Source: Diplonema papillatum
Lineage: Eukaryota; Euglenozoa; Diplonemea; Diplonemida; Diplonemidae
DNA length: 64,000 bases
Direction of reading: 5' to 3'
Assembly (NCBI GenBank): GCA_030068145.1
Contig: JAPJBO010000148.1
Span: 80,409-144,408, forward strand
A model generated the notes under the pieces. The model was not told where the DNA came from. It saw only the letters and a list, made by a program, of their open reading frames with translations, and searched no databases. Positions 53,295 through 64,000 of this stretch are shown piece by piece. Numbering within the stretch: the stretch's first letter is position 1; each line of letters begins with the position of its first letter. The translations under genes and the position numbers were made by a program.

Positions 53295-54896
53295 CTTGTC
53301 CACCAATTGTGTTCATTGCCAGGTTTAGATGTTCATCCATTGCTTCTAACGTACTCAGGACGAAAGCAGGAGTCGCTCTCCAGCACAAGAGTGTACCTGC
53401 TAAACGAAGCAATGCACGGGCAGCGGCAGCTGAACAATGATGATCAACAATGCAACTCAAAAGATGTCATGTGCAACCGCTGCTCCCCTTCAGCAATAAG
53501 GTAAAGATGGCCTTCTAACGGAAAGGCCGGAAGAAGGAAAAAGAAGAAGAGAAGAAGAGGCGCAGGAATGAAAGAACGGTTGGGTCTGGAGTTCTTGATA
53601 GCCAAAGGAAAAAAGAAACTTTTCTTGTCACTCGGATTTGTCCGCACGTCTTCACGATTGCCGTCTGGCTCCTAATTTATGTAGTTTTTTGATTTATAAA
53701 TATATTGAGCCAATTCAACATGCAATAATATTGGGAAATTTGAAAGGAAATAAATACCGTATTTCTAGAAAGGTTGGCCCCCCTAAAAAAGTTGGCCGGA
53801 AAAAATGTTTGGCCGGAAATAAACCTGGCGATTTTTGGGGGGGCGCCAGGTTTATGTCCTGGCCGACATTTTTTTCCAACCAACTCTTTTTCTTGGTAAA
53901 AGCAAGTTGTACTCAGCAGATTTCATACTACACCTAGCGTTATTTGTGGATTAGAAGGTCGGTATTTTAAAGTCTCCGGTTGACCGTAGAGGCTTGGGTA
54001 TGGCGGGGGGTTGAGAAAAGTAAAAGAGTGCGACTCGTTTCGGGTGTTGTGTCACTCCGTTGTGAAACCTTGTGAAGTCCCCTAACGCGTTTAGAGGGTG
54101 CTTGGGTTTGGGTAGGGTGTGGTCGTTCTGCTGCGGCGTGAAAAGCCAGGAAGTTTCGACGCTAATCTTCGACTCTTGATTAAGTTCACCGGGTTACACC
54201 TGTCGCAGTCAGGCAGGGCCTTCACCCGGAAGCTGTTCTCCCGCCTACAGGGATAGCGCAAGGGTTTGCTGGGATCGCCGACGGCTTAGATACACGGGCC
54301 GTCACGATCGCCATCACCGACGGCTTCTTAGCCTCCCTAAAGCACGTGCAAGTGGAGGTTTGGTCTTGGAGAGTAAGAGCGGGAATCCATTTGAGGAGCC
54401 ACGTCGTTGCCGAACTTACCGTGATGATGCTCATGGTCGACCCGAGTTTCGTCGGCTCTGCAGCCTTTTGCCATGGCGGACGGACCTGCCAGCGACCGCG
54501 CCCGATCTCGCTCCCGCGAGCGAATACGTTGAGCGATCAAAAATATTGCATGCCTAATACTCTCCGGGAGAGACTTTCGAAAACGGGGACTATGGACCTG
54601 CGGAAGTGGCTGGTACCACGCGGGTTGCTGCCACCTCCCGTCAAAGAAGTTCAGACGTTCATCAAAGACACGACTCCGCAAGCCTCATGTCCACCACCAG
54701 CTGGGTGCCGAGTAGGGACGGCGAGCGATACTAGCATTATAAAGAGAGCCGGATATTGGCTTCGGGGAGGCGGGTTATCTTCCGTGTGCGTTGCGTTCCA
54801 GGGGAGGGTGTGCGCGAAGGTTACAGCCGCCCGACTTGTCCATCAATTGTTCATTGACAGGTTTAGATATCATCCATTGCTTCTAACGTACTAAGT
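53295..54896. repeat. Direct repeat pair ~1.5 kb apart
   Basis: ACTTGTCCACCAATTG followed by CAGGTTTAGATGTTCATCCA and TTGCTTCTAACGTACT at 53295-53360 recurs, slightly changed, at 54834-54896. The DNA between holds the MITE at 53772, an R8 copy at 53935-53995 and a 182-residue plus-strand frame (54346-54894) without recognisable domains. These could be the ends of a decayed insertion. Confidence 0.5.
53772..53882. mobile_element. Hairpin MITE with ~42-bp arms
   Basis: GTTGGCCGGAAAAAATG with GGCCGGAAATAAACCTGGCG pairs with the inverted copy around CGCCAGGTTTAT and CTGGCC. A partial relative is at 54990-55080 (TGTTGGCCGGAAATAAACCT). Confidence 0.75.
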
Positions 54897-55197
54897 ACGT
54901 GTCGAGGCTATTTCTCTTCGCTGCCTCAGCAGTGTTGCTATTGGGCAATTTGTGTACCTGCTGCCATCCTTGGATGTGCGGGGTGGAGTGGGGGGGGAAA
55001 TCTGCTAAGAACCCGAAACCCCCGCAAAAAATGTTGGCCGGAAATAAACCTGGCGGTTTTGCCCCGGTTTTTTTGAGGGGTTCGGAGCTCTCGAAGCACA
55101 ACAAAGCTGCAGCTGGGGCATACCGGGTACTCGAAGGCCAGCAGACGGGCTTTGTTTTCACGCCACTGCTGAAGTGAAACCCTTGTTTTGTGCTTTT
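54897..55197. other. No supported gene; MITE relative
   Basis: Contains the partial hairpin-MITE relative at 54990-55080. No coding signal. Confidence 0.45.
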
Positions 55198-55500
55198 CTT
55201 TGGATTTTTAGAGTTATAGTTCGCTTGAGATTCCGGGATTTTAGTAGTTTTTTGTCAAATTTGAATCGATCCCAAACACGACTTTTCGTATTTCGTTCGT
55301 ATTTCGTAAATACGAAAAAAATACGAAACGAAAATTTCGAATACGAATTCGTACGAATTACCTGACCCTGTCCACAGTACGTAGTAGCAACGTGTGCAAA
55401 TAAGTTCAGAAGGGTTTTTTTTCGAGTGAAAGTTCGCTTGAAACTCCGGGGTTCCCACAACAACGAAAGTCACCATGTGACCTTCGTCGTTGTGGGAAGA
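55198..55500. repeat. Two R3 copies around a TACGAA-rich palindromic tract
   Basis: R3 at about 55200-55245 and 55410-55450. Between them, 55275-55350 repeats CGTATTTCGT and its complement around TACGAAT. 55450-55498 is an imperfect hairpin (CCCACAACAACGAAAGTCA against TGACCTTCGTCGTTGTGGG). Confidence 0.7.
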
Positions 55501-56317
55501 TATCCGTTGTGCGAGTGTCGTAAGAGCGGTGGTTGCACGAGGTAGTTGTTGGTCATTGGTGGTTTCGGCCATTGTCCACATACCTTACTTACGGTAGGCC
55601 CTCCTCAGTATGGTGCCGCAGTAGGTGACTGTCTGTCTTCTTGGTAACGTATGACCGTCTCTTTTCGTGAATTTGTGCTGCTTATGGTTTGCGCATTTTT
55701 ATATGTCGTGTGACGCGGGCTCCGAATCTCAGTTCGGGTTTTGGGCAGAGCACTGCGTGTGCGATTGATGCTAGCATCAACTTCTTCGTCGAGGAAATGC
55801 AGAGGTTTGTTGTTATTTTCCCGCCTGTTTTGTCTTTCGTTGTCGTCAACTTCCTTCGTGCTACGTGCATTTTCATGTCTCTTTTTTGCTCGTGGGAGGT
55901 TCCTGTCATTACAGTAACTTTCAGGCTCTCTGGGGCCTGCAGGCGCAGTGCGCTTGCAGTGAAAACAACCAAAAAAAAGGCAGCAAAAAAAAAAAAAGAA
56001 CGAACCGGATTGGAGTAGTGGGCCAGAATGATAAATGTTTCATTTTGGTGGGAAGAGATTGCAACTGCAAGGGACACGCAAAATAAGACGGCAAGAAAAG
56101 AGAACAGTGGGACGGACGAAAAGAACAGTATTTGCGATTGTATCGAAAGCGTAGAGAAGAGATTCCGCCGAGTTTGATGTTTATGCGGAAGAGATTATCA
56201 TCATGCTTGATTGATGCTGCACCAAGTAGCATCAAGGCTTGTTCGAAGGGGGAAATGTGGGCGAGTAAAGGGAGTGCAAGATTCCGCATGCGAGTACTGA
56301 AAGCACGGTGAGGGTGG
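55501..56317. other. No supported gene; R2 fragments
   Basis: R2-like sequence lies at 55725-55800 and, more diverged, at 56200-56240. A-rich near 55975-56000. Confidence 0.5.
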
Positions 56318-56460
56318 TTGCAAGAACGTGCTTGGGAATGGTTCTATGTGCAATACCGCAATGGTCCTATCTGCGCCTTGTTTCGAGCGCGGAGCCTGAG
56401 GGCTTGTAGATAGGACAGTGTGAGTCGCGCCCGTCAGGTCGGCTGTTCGCAGCTCAAGAG
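56318..56460. repeat. R1 copy, shortened
   Basis: GCAAGAACGTGCTTGGGAAT, then CCTATCTGCGCCTTGTTTCG and GCGCGGAGCCTGAGG; the middle ~25 bp of R1 is missing. Confidence 0.7.
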
Positions 56461-57397
56461 TAAGGTTGAACCTTTGAATCCACGCCGCAGCTGCGGTGCA
56501 GCAAACTGTCATTTGCAGCACCCCACTGAGGGAATTTGTGTACAGAGGAGGTGCGGAAGTGCACGTACGAACACAGGTAGTGGGTTGTTTCTCCTAGCTA
56601 TCCGTTGGATTTTGCAGCAAGCAGCGCACGCGCAAGCCCTTTGGCACAAAAGAGCAGACATGCTTACCGCGTCACCGCAGCGCCACTTATCGTAGCAAAG
56701 AAGCTGTACGCTCGTCACTGCCGGAGCTACCTGAAGTGGCTGTCTGAGTGCCCAGAATCGAACCTCGTAGTACTAAGCCGTGTAGCTGTGGATGGATCGC
56801 AGTACAGAAGGCTGTTTGCTCGTCACTGTCAGGGCTTGAAGGCGGCTAAACGTGTCTAAGCTTGGATGCTCAGGCCCTGTGAGTCTTGACCTCATCACTG
56901 TCAGAACCACCTGCAGATAAGTAAGTATACCTATGTTTGTAAGTCCGGAGAGTTGTGAGGTTGACCTCGTGGTCTTAAGCCACTCAACCCATTGGTGATA
57001 AACGGCAGTATGTTCACGCCTGGCGCCACGTCGGAACACTACTGTGCTACGATAGCGGGGGCCGGGGGGGAAAATCTTAGTTTCGTGTTGGGGGGGGGGA
57101 AATGTTTGTTGGGGGGGGGAATGAAATTCCCTAGCGTTTTTATTTATTTTATTTTTTTATTTTCCCCCTTTGCAAGAAACCCCACACGGAGGAGACTTTG
57201 GAACTGTCAAATTTCATCTCGAAACCGAGAGAAAGAATCGGGCGGGTAATTTTTTGATTGGTTCGGGAGGGGGATGGATCTACACGGCGAGGTACGCTCA
57301 CTAGCCATTGGTTGACTAGTCAGAATATGGTAGTTTGGTTGTATCGATCCATGAACAAGTACGATACGTGTCATCGGATGTACTTGGCATCGTATTC
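56461..57397. other. No supported gene
   Basis: Includes two diverged copies of GCTCGTCACTGYCRGGGCTT-like sequence (56705 and 56820) and a G-rich patch near 57060-57120 with an R2 trace. Frames are short. Confidence 0.45.
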
Positions 57398-57600
57398 GTC
57401 GGGACAATTACAGTGCACTCGACATCCGCATGACGTCGTCGACCTTTTCAAAGGACAACTACAGCGTGCTGTTCATCCGAAGGTGTGGCTACGTTACTTT
57501 GCTTGTCAGATGGCAACTACAGCACTTGTCATCCGTGTGTGACGTCATTGTACTTTCATATGGCAACTGCGGCGGACTTGTCATTCGTTTCGGGTATGCG
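57398..57600. repeat. Degenerate ~55-bp tandem repeat
   Basis: Four units built on GGCAACTACAGCACTTGTCA, each ending in ATCCG or ATTCG followed by a TGACGTC-like motif. Confidence 0.65.
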
Positions 57601-57904
57601 AGGCCGTAAACATGACAGCAGTACGTAATGACGCGAAGGGTGAGGGGGGGGATATTTTCACGGGGGTGGGCGAACCTGGTAGCAGGTTGTGAATACCGGG
57701 TTGGTATTGTTTTCCTTAGAGCACTGCTGGACTGAAGACTTCCAGAACTAGCGGCTGCACGCGACAAGAGGCGACAAAACAGCGCCTCCTGCCTTTTGCC
57801 TCACCACCTTCATCTGCAGTGATCGGTCGATCGTGCTGCTTCATTTATCAGTACAAGACTCTGACTCCGGAAGGGTTCCCTTTTGTTTCGCTGGCGGCTT
57901 TCTT

Positions 57905-58065
57905 CACGGACTGGGATTTAGAAGCTTTGATGAGCCAGCTTTTCTGGAAGAACTGGCCTTTAGAAGCCTTGATGCGGGCCAGCTTTTCTGGAGAGACTGG
58001 CCTTCAGAACCCTTGATGTGGGCCAACTTTTCTGGAGAGACTGGCCTTTAGAGGCCTTGATGTGA
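57905..58065. repeat. ~45-bp tandem repeat, 3.5 units
   Basis: Unit: CTTTAGAAGCCTTGATG, then GGGCCAGCTTTTCTGGAGAG and ACTGGC. Little divergence between units. 58066-58920 has no supported gene. Confidence 0.9.
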
Positions 58066-58927
58066 GCCCCCCGGCGGCAGCTTTTGCCAAACTAGCCGGG
58101 GGGTGAATCGCACCTTCTGGGAAGGTTACGCTGGCGGCCTTCGTTTTTCGTTGTCTGATTTTGAAGTCTCCGGGATGCTAATCGTCAAAACAGATTTCTT
58201 GTGTTGTGTTTTCGATTCAGGTTTTGCGGTCTCGGGGTTACTATAGTCGTCAAATCGGTTCTTCTTTTGTGTTTTCGGTTTTCTTTCGTTTTCCCGCCTC
58301 GGTGGCGATCCGTCCTAGCATGTGCTTGAAGGACATTCTGCATGCGGGCTGTTTTCTTCCCGAGAGAATCGGAACCGTCTCCCTTCCTCCCCGCCCCAAA
58401 GTAAGCATTCCTGCTGTTTACTGAGGGAATAGGCACATCAATTGTCATCATTGCTCATAACCAATCCGGACCACTCCAACAGCAGGTGGGCCGCGGTGAG
58501 TATAAACGCAAACCAAATTCCAAGAATGTCCGCTTTCAAGTCGTGTCTGAGCGGTCCCCACCCCACAGACTCTCTCTACCGGCGGAAGTTGCTTGAGTTC
58601 GTTCCCTTCCCCCCGGTTCTTCTCTTCTTATACTTCCCTCTTGGTCGTCTTGAGCCCTCGATATCGACCTCTTTCGCAAGGTTTTAAATCGGGAGTCAGG
58701 GGGCCTGAGGAGTAGACGGTCGAAAAACGGTGTTGCCTTCCACTTCCGGACTACCATGCGAATGCCTTTACTGCAGCGTGCACCCTCACACCTGTTTGCT
58801 TGTGTTTATGCCAGGGGATAAGGGGGTGGTTTGCTTGGATGTGCGAAGCCCTCAGGCGCTGCGTGTTTTTGGTGGCTGAGTGAACACAGTGCTGCGTGTA
58901 CTCCTACACGTAGTGGTTATGAAGAGG

Positions 58928-59445
58928 ATACTGCTGCATGGTACGTGCACTACACCGTGTAGAGGATACTGCTGCTTGTGCTACGTGCACTACGAGAATA
59001 CTGGTACATACGACGTGCACTACACCGTGTAACGGATACTGCTGCATGGTACGTGCACTACCGTGTAGAAGATATTGCTGCATGTGCTACGTGCACGACG
59101 AGAATACTGGTACATACGACGTGCACTACACCGTGTAACGGATACTGCTGCATGGTACGTGCACTACACCTGTAACGGATACTATTGCATGGTACGTGCA
59201 CTACCGTGTAGAAGATATTGCTGCATGTGCTACGTGCACTACACGGTGTAACGGATACTGTTGCATGCTACGTGCACTACACCGTGTAGAAGATATTGCT
59301 GCATGTGCTCCGCACTAATACTGGTACATACGACGTGCACTACACCGTGAAGAGGATACTGGTGCATACTACTGGCCACACCGTGTATCGGATGCTGAAT
59401 GCTACGTGCACTACACGGTGAACAGGATATTGCTGCAAAACTGAC
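58928..59445. repeat. 36-40-bp minisatellite
   Basis: Around a dozen units of GGATACTGCTGCATGGTACG followed by TGCACTACACCGTGTA, with a variant GAGAATACTGGTACATACGA. Not CRISPR-like: units abut with no unique spacers of regular length. Confidence 0.92.
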
Positions 59446-59629
59446 GATCGCTGGTTGCAAAAGTTCTCCATGGATGGAGGGGAGCCTCGGACCGTAAAAC
59501 ACCGCAGGCAGATAAAGCAGAAACTCCCGCTGCGACTCTACAGAGGAGCGAACAAGAAGAAGGTGAAACTGAAACCGAGAAAAAGTGTCGCACGAAGAAA
59601 GGACGGCATGGGGGGGGGCGCACCAACGT

Positions 59630-61110
59630 GCTTGGAATGGTATGTGCACAAGCCCGCGCTGTGTCCTATCTGCACCGGGTTTCAGTCCCTGAATCACGGA
59701 CACATGAGCCAATTCACCTACCCCCCTGTCAAACGATAGCACAGAGCTCGATTACGCGGCGATCACACTTGGGCAGGGCCACACATGTTACGACCATTAG
59801 TTAGAGTGCGTAGTGTGTAACTCCATTCTTCTACTGTACTCAGAGACAAGATGTTATGGTACCGGGGGTTTCAGTCGACAAATCCTGGCTGTTGCTGCAC
59901 CGCGACACTAGAGGTGAGCCCCCTCAGTGCAGAAACTGCTGAAAAACAGTGAAAACGCAAAAAGCCGTTAGCGGTCCAAATTTGGAAAATGGGCTGGAGA
60001 CGAAGCTAATGCCCTGTAGCAGGACACCTCGTCCAGGTGGGTAGCGTCACCTTCCCGATGCGAGCTGATTGCCGACTGGATGCGGGCAACTGCACCTTCG
60101 TACCACCCTCTGGGTGCTTCCAGGTAAAGCGTCGGGGGTTGAAACATGATGATTAACATCTAAAGCCCGCACCCGTTGACTCTGGCTGGTCTTTGATGGG
60201 CTGCCTTGATGTAACTTTGATCAAACTCACGCTAACCTGAAACGATCACTCGATGACGCTCTACTGAGCTACGGAAATTGGAAAGAGGCCCCGACGCGAG
60301 CGAAATAGCGACGAACGACGCATGCGCATCGAAGCCGGAATCCAAACGGCGTAAAGGGAGACCGGTCGAAGCGCAGCCGAAGAAACCAAGCGGGACGGCT
60401 CCACAGAAGATAACACGGTCATCGCCCAAGCGCCGTGAAGAAGCAGATGTCGACGCGCAATCGAGAGAAGCTGGACGAGCACCAACCGAGCCTGCGCCGA
60501 CGATCAAGACGAGCTGAAGAGGCGAAAGCATCACGTGCGAAGAGATAACCGCGACGCCATGCAGATTATCGCCACAGATTATTTGCATTCTAACCTAAAA
60601 CCTACAAGGCTCGACAACGTTCGATCGGGTAGGGAGTTAATTGGCTCAACACATTCGCAGGACCATCATCAGCGCGGAACTTGAGTCTGCTAACAGAGCA
60701 AGCAAGCCTGCGCGCGACGATCAAGACGAGCTGAAGAGGCGAAAGCATCACGTGCGAAGAGATGTGAAAACGGGGTTTTGCCTAGAGCCTTTTCGTGTTA
60801 TTTTGCAAATGCTTTGAGCTATCTTTGTGTCTGTGCTTTCAGTCGTCTTCTTAACCATGATTAAGTGCGCAAATGGTGTCAGCCTAGCCGAGATAACGGC
60901 GACGCCATGCAGATTATCGCCACAGATTATTTGCATTCTAACCTAAAACCTACAAGGCTCGACAACGTTCGATCGGGTAGGGAGTGAATTGGCTCAACAC
61001 ATTCGCAGGACCATCATCAGCGCGGAACTTGAGTCTGCTAACAGAGCAAGCGAGCCTCGTTTGCCGGGCGACTGGGCGTAGCTCGTCACAGCCAGGACCA
61101 CCCATGCTGC
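59630..61110. repeat. R1 copy split by a transposon and a partial duplication
   Basis: The left half of R1 is at 59630-59704 and its right half at 60654-60690 and again at 61008-61110. The TGAGCC transposon (59705-60648) separates the halves. 60700-60990 repeats the transposon's right end and adds an R10 copy (60786-60890). Confidence 0.8.
59705..60648. mobile_element. TGAGCC-family TIR transposon, copy 2, inserted in R1
   Basis: Starts TGAGCCAATTCACCTACC and ends ...AATTGGCTCA, with ACACA duplicated at 59700-59704 and 60649-60653. The interruption falls inside the conserved R1 sequence CGGACACAT, so the pre-insertion site can be read from other R1 copies. A hAT-like terminal motif (GCTAATGCCCTG) lies within it at 60005-60018. 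A Lys/Arg/Pro-rich frame (60278-60517) has no recognisable domain. Confidence 0.85.
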
Positions 61111-61539
61111 GAGAGCACAGGAAAATCCATCACGGGGAGAAAGGACGTCAGCAGGTGGGGATTGGGGTAAAAATTTAAACGGAAAGAGAAGGAAAAATGC
61201 ACAGGCTTGTTTCATATTTCGTGCTTTTTTTCCGTTGTTCGTTTGCCGACAACTCATTTTTGCGCCTTGTATTTCAATGTTCTTTCTGCGTCATGGCATT
61301 TCTTAGGACTTCATGGTGTGTGCTTGGTTGTTCTTAAATATTGGGAATACTTTCAGAGTGCCGTGTGGCACCAGCACAACAGGCTGCTTGCTTCACGCAA
61401 AGCGATGATTCGTTCATTCTTTTTTGTTGCCACCCTACCCTAGGAAGGGGTGTCAACACACGGGGGCCGGAACAAAAAGGTGGCGTGCCTTCTCTGCGGA
61501 CGCATCTTTTCCCGCGAGTGCTTAACGATAGCCCCTGCC
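61111..61539. other. No supported gene
   Basis: T-rich stretches and short frames only. Confidence 0.45.
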
Positions 61540-61765
61540 AAAATACTCGAGGGGCTGCCGTATGCTTACTTCGATGGAGGCTATAGGGGGAGAAACAATC
61601 CTGGTCGGTTTTTGTTGAGCGCCGTTTCGTGTGGTCTACAGCTCACTTGCTTCGAGATTTGGAATATTGTTGCGATAGCGGGGAGCCACCAGCATGCTGA
61701 TGAGTACCGCACTATTTTAAGATTTCGCAACTGGCAGTCTCCTCAAGGTGGCGCGCAGGCTAGGG
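61540..61765. repeat. Dispersed repeat R5, third copy
   Basis: CTCGAGGGGCTGCCGTATGC, GGGGGAGAAACAATCC and, at the end, AGATTTCGCAACTGGCAGTC, in the same order as in the copy at 11365. Confidence 0.75.
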
Positions 61766-61912
61766 CAGGGGTAAAAAGCTTTGCCGAGTTGGGTTGCTGA
61801 CAACAAGGGAGCTGCTGCCTCATATTTGTTCCTCACCGAGACCTGTACAGTGATCAGGTACACCACTGTGACACCAGGAGGAAAGAAGAACAGCCAGGTC
61901 CTTCTCTCCGAG

Positions 61913-61980
61913 GAATAACCTACCAATAACCTACCAATAACCTACCAGTATCCTACCAATATCCTACCAATATTTTAAGA
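61913..61980. repeat. 11-bp tandem repeat (TAACCTACCAA)
   Basis: About six units, the last ones drifting to TATCCTACCAA. It is not a known telomere repeat and lies inside the window. Confidence 0.9.
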
Positions 61981-62035
61981 CGTACGCCTGATACAAGAGA
62001 GCGCGTGCACGCGACGGACTCCAAACTCGTAAATT

Positions 62036-62440
62036 GCAGTTTACTGAGGGAACTGGAGCAAGACGCATGGCTAGACGAGCACGACCACCTCGAATCGACA
62101 CCAGAAGAATTCGGGGTGGGGCTGGCTTCGACGACTAGTAATATCCCGGTAAATGGTAGCACTCCTGAACAAGCCCGAACCAACAGGATCAAAGAATGTC
62201 AGTCACACCTTCCCGATTCTTTTTCCCACCCTCCATCCCCCGCGTGACGTCGTCCCAGCGGCGATCATAGCTTGCCTCATGGTCGGTGTTCTTCCCCTTC
62301 GTTTGTCTGTAAGTATCCGCTTTGGTTTCACCCTTTCAGATGGAGATGCACGAGCCGACCGGAGGAAGGGGTCAGCACAATCCCCAGGTAGCCAAGCCAG
62401 TGCGAGAGGCCAGAAGACGCCAGCTTCAATTCCCGCAACT
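62036..62440. repeat. Dispersed repeat R7, full copy
   Basis: Same order of blocks as at 25275-25640 (GGAGCAAGACGCATGG, CACCAGAAGAATTCGG, GTAAGTATCCGCTTTGGTTT, GGCCAGAAGACGCCAGCTTC). Confidence 0.82.
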
Positions 62441-63179
62441 AATTCTCTGATTGCTGATGGTAGTCCATCTGTATTTATGGGTTTTGTATAACCCCTCTCT
62501 GAATGTTCGCTTTTTTTCATTCATCGGAAAGTGTGCAAAGGAATGAACTGAGAAAACAGAAGCACTTCACGGCTTCGGGTTTTTGTGTGACTTTGTCTTG
62601 TTTGCCTGTACGGATCGCATCATTATACTGTCGTGGTTCTTCTCCGATTCGCTATGACTCGAAAAAGGGAATAGAGAACTATGCGGCACAAGCGCTTTCG
62701 GCGCTTCTGAAAGTAACTCCGTATCGGATTTGCGCGCGGGTTCCTTGCATTTTCGATGTGTGCAGACACCTCCCCCCCCCCCCAAATATATTTTGACAGT
62801 ACCCAGCAGGGCGGTTCAGTTCTGTACCTTTTTTTTTTTTTTTTTTTTTAGAGTTTTCGGAGCGTAAAGTGCGCTTAAGCCTTCATACGCAGCTCCCTGC
62901 AGCTGCGCGGCGGGAAGGTCTTTGGTGTGGAGGCAACGGCGGGCAGGCAATGCGGGTGAACACAGCTTTGACAGGTTTTGACCGATAGGCAAGCACGCAA
63001 TGACAAACGTGCAATGACTAAGCCGGTCCACTCCTATCTCCGGACCTGTCGACGTACCTGTCGCTGTTTGCCATTGACCGGCAGCGACCGCAATGCAGAG
63101 GTCAACTACGCCTGGCCGAGCAGAACAGGGAGGGTGGTGCCTCTCACTCAGCTGGTCAGCTGGTTGCAACGTTCCGGAA
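62441..63179. other. No supported gene; T-run and R3-like piece
   Basis: About 22 T residues (62828-62849) lead into an R3-like piece (TAAAGTGCGCTTAAGCC). Confidence 0.5.
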
Positions 63180-64000
63180 GTTGCATCTTCGGTTGCCCGT
63201 GTTCCTCTCTCCGAGTTGCTGTCCAGGCATCCGGCGGATGCTGGTTGCGGTTCGCAGGCGCGCAATGTCCCGCCAGGTTCATGCCAGGCTCTACCCCCAT
63301 GCGTTCCTCCCACTCACTGCCCAGCAGCGTCCTGGCTGCTACTGGTTGCGGTTCGCCGGGGTGGATCCACGGCAGTGCTCCCGCTTTCTGATGTGCGCGT
63401 CGAGCTCGTCTTCCTTCACGACCGGCCACGTTCATGCCAGGCTCTACCCCCAAGCGTTCCGCGTCCTGGCTGCTACGGGTTGCGGTTCGCAGGTGAACAG
63501 CCAGGTTCTACCTTCATGCGTTCCTCTCGCTCACTGCCCAGGCGTCGTGGTGCTGCTGCGGAATGTGCCACAGGTTGCATCTTCAGTTACCCGTGTTCCT
63601 CACTCCCACTTGCCTTCCAGGCAACCGGCGGATGCTGGTTGCGGTTCGCAGGTGCACAGCCAGGCTCTACTTCCATGCGTTCCTCACTCACTGTCCAGGC
63701 GTCCGGGAGGTGCAGGTGCGGAATGTGCCGCAGGTTGCATCTTCAGTTACCCGTGTTCCTCTCTCCCACTTGCCGTCCAGGCATCCGGCGGATGCTGGTT
63801 GCGGTTCGCAGGCGCACAATGTCCCGCCAGGTTCATGCCAGGCTCTACCCCCATGCGTTCCTCCCACTCACTGCCCAGCAGCGTCCTGGCTGCTACTGGT
63901 TGCGGTTCGCCGGGGTGGATCCACGGCAGTGCTCCCACTTTCTGATGTGCGCGTCGAGCTCGTCTTCGGTCATGGCGTGGACCCCTTCGTTCTCCTTCAC
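63180..64000. repeat. Higher-order tandem repeat, 554-bp period, runs off the window
   Basis: GTTGCATCTTCGGTTGCCCG starts at 63180 and, as GTTGCATCTTCAGTTACCCG, at 63734. Inside, shorter units share GGATGCTGGTTGCGGTTCGC and GCCAGGCTCTACCCCCATGC. Long plus-strand frames (for example 63181-63945) simply follow the repeat. Confidence 0.88.

Noticed and set aside
54346-54894. 182-residue plus-strand frame as a transposase
   Set aside because: No catalytic motif or domain recognisable, and an overlapping minus-strand frame looks equally plausible.
58928-59445. CRISPR-like array
   Set aside because: Repeat units abut or vary, with no regular unique spacers, in a eukaryotic context; it is a minisatellite.
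61913-61980. Telomere-like repeat
   Set aside because: The 11-bp TAACCTACCAA unit drifts, is only six copies long and lies internally.

Overview
The window looks like nuclear DNA of a microbial eukaryote (protist or alga) whose lineage I cannot name. Evidence for this: host genes split by GT-AG introns, a DPH3-type diphthamide protein, a carnitine acyltransferase ending in a peroxisomal -SRL signal, two DIRS-group (tyrosine-recombinase) retrotransposons, hAT-like DNA transposons, and long (CA)n arrays. Exons are very GC-rich; intergenic DNA is more mixed and full of repeats. Every host gene I recognise is on the minus strand.

Layout. 0-8.9 kb: a 2-kb foldback DNA transposon, one unrecognised ORF (3.2-3.7 kb), a TGAGCC-ended transposon and dispersed repeats. 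8.9-20 kb: a four-exon carnitine O-acetyltransferase (CRAT). Its first intron (6.7 kb) holds an apparently whole DIRS-group element lying antisense between two (CA)n arrays, and an unrecognised Cys/His-rich gene bracketed by 38-bp direct repeats. 20.4-24.8 kb: a single-exon AAAP-family amino acid transporter followed on its 3' side by about seven truncated copies, three of them a near-identical 427-bp tandem array. 26.9-39.8 kb: a multi-exon receptor cyclase with signal peptide, bacterial BMP/PnrA-like binding domain, Cys-rich stalk, one membrane segment and two degenerate class III cyclase domains. Its 7.3-kb first intron holds a second DIRS-group element, a hAT-like element carrying a 145-residue ORF, and partial exon copies. 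43.6-44.5 kb: DPH3 followed by three decayed copies of its 3' end. 44.6-64 kb: almost gene-free, made of MITEs, foldback elements, minisatellites and dispersed repeats, plus one unrecognised ORF at 46.7-47.1 kb.

The strongest cross-window pattern is that all four recognised host genes are accompanied by truncated DNA-level copies of their own exons. Most lie on the 3' side, and many have lost an internal stretch. Some copies carry intron or 3'-flank sequence, so they are not retrocopies. The receptor cyclase is the most interesting single gene: it suggests a bacterial-type ligand-binding domain wired to a cyclase. Its first catalytic domain, however, lacks the central segment carrying the second metal Asp and the purine-selecting Lys, so the locus may be a non-catalytic receptor or itself a decayed copy.
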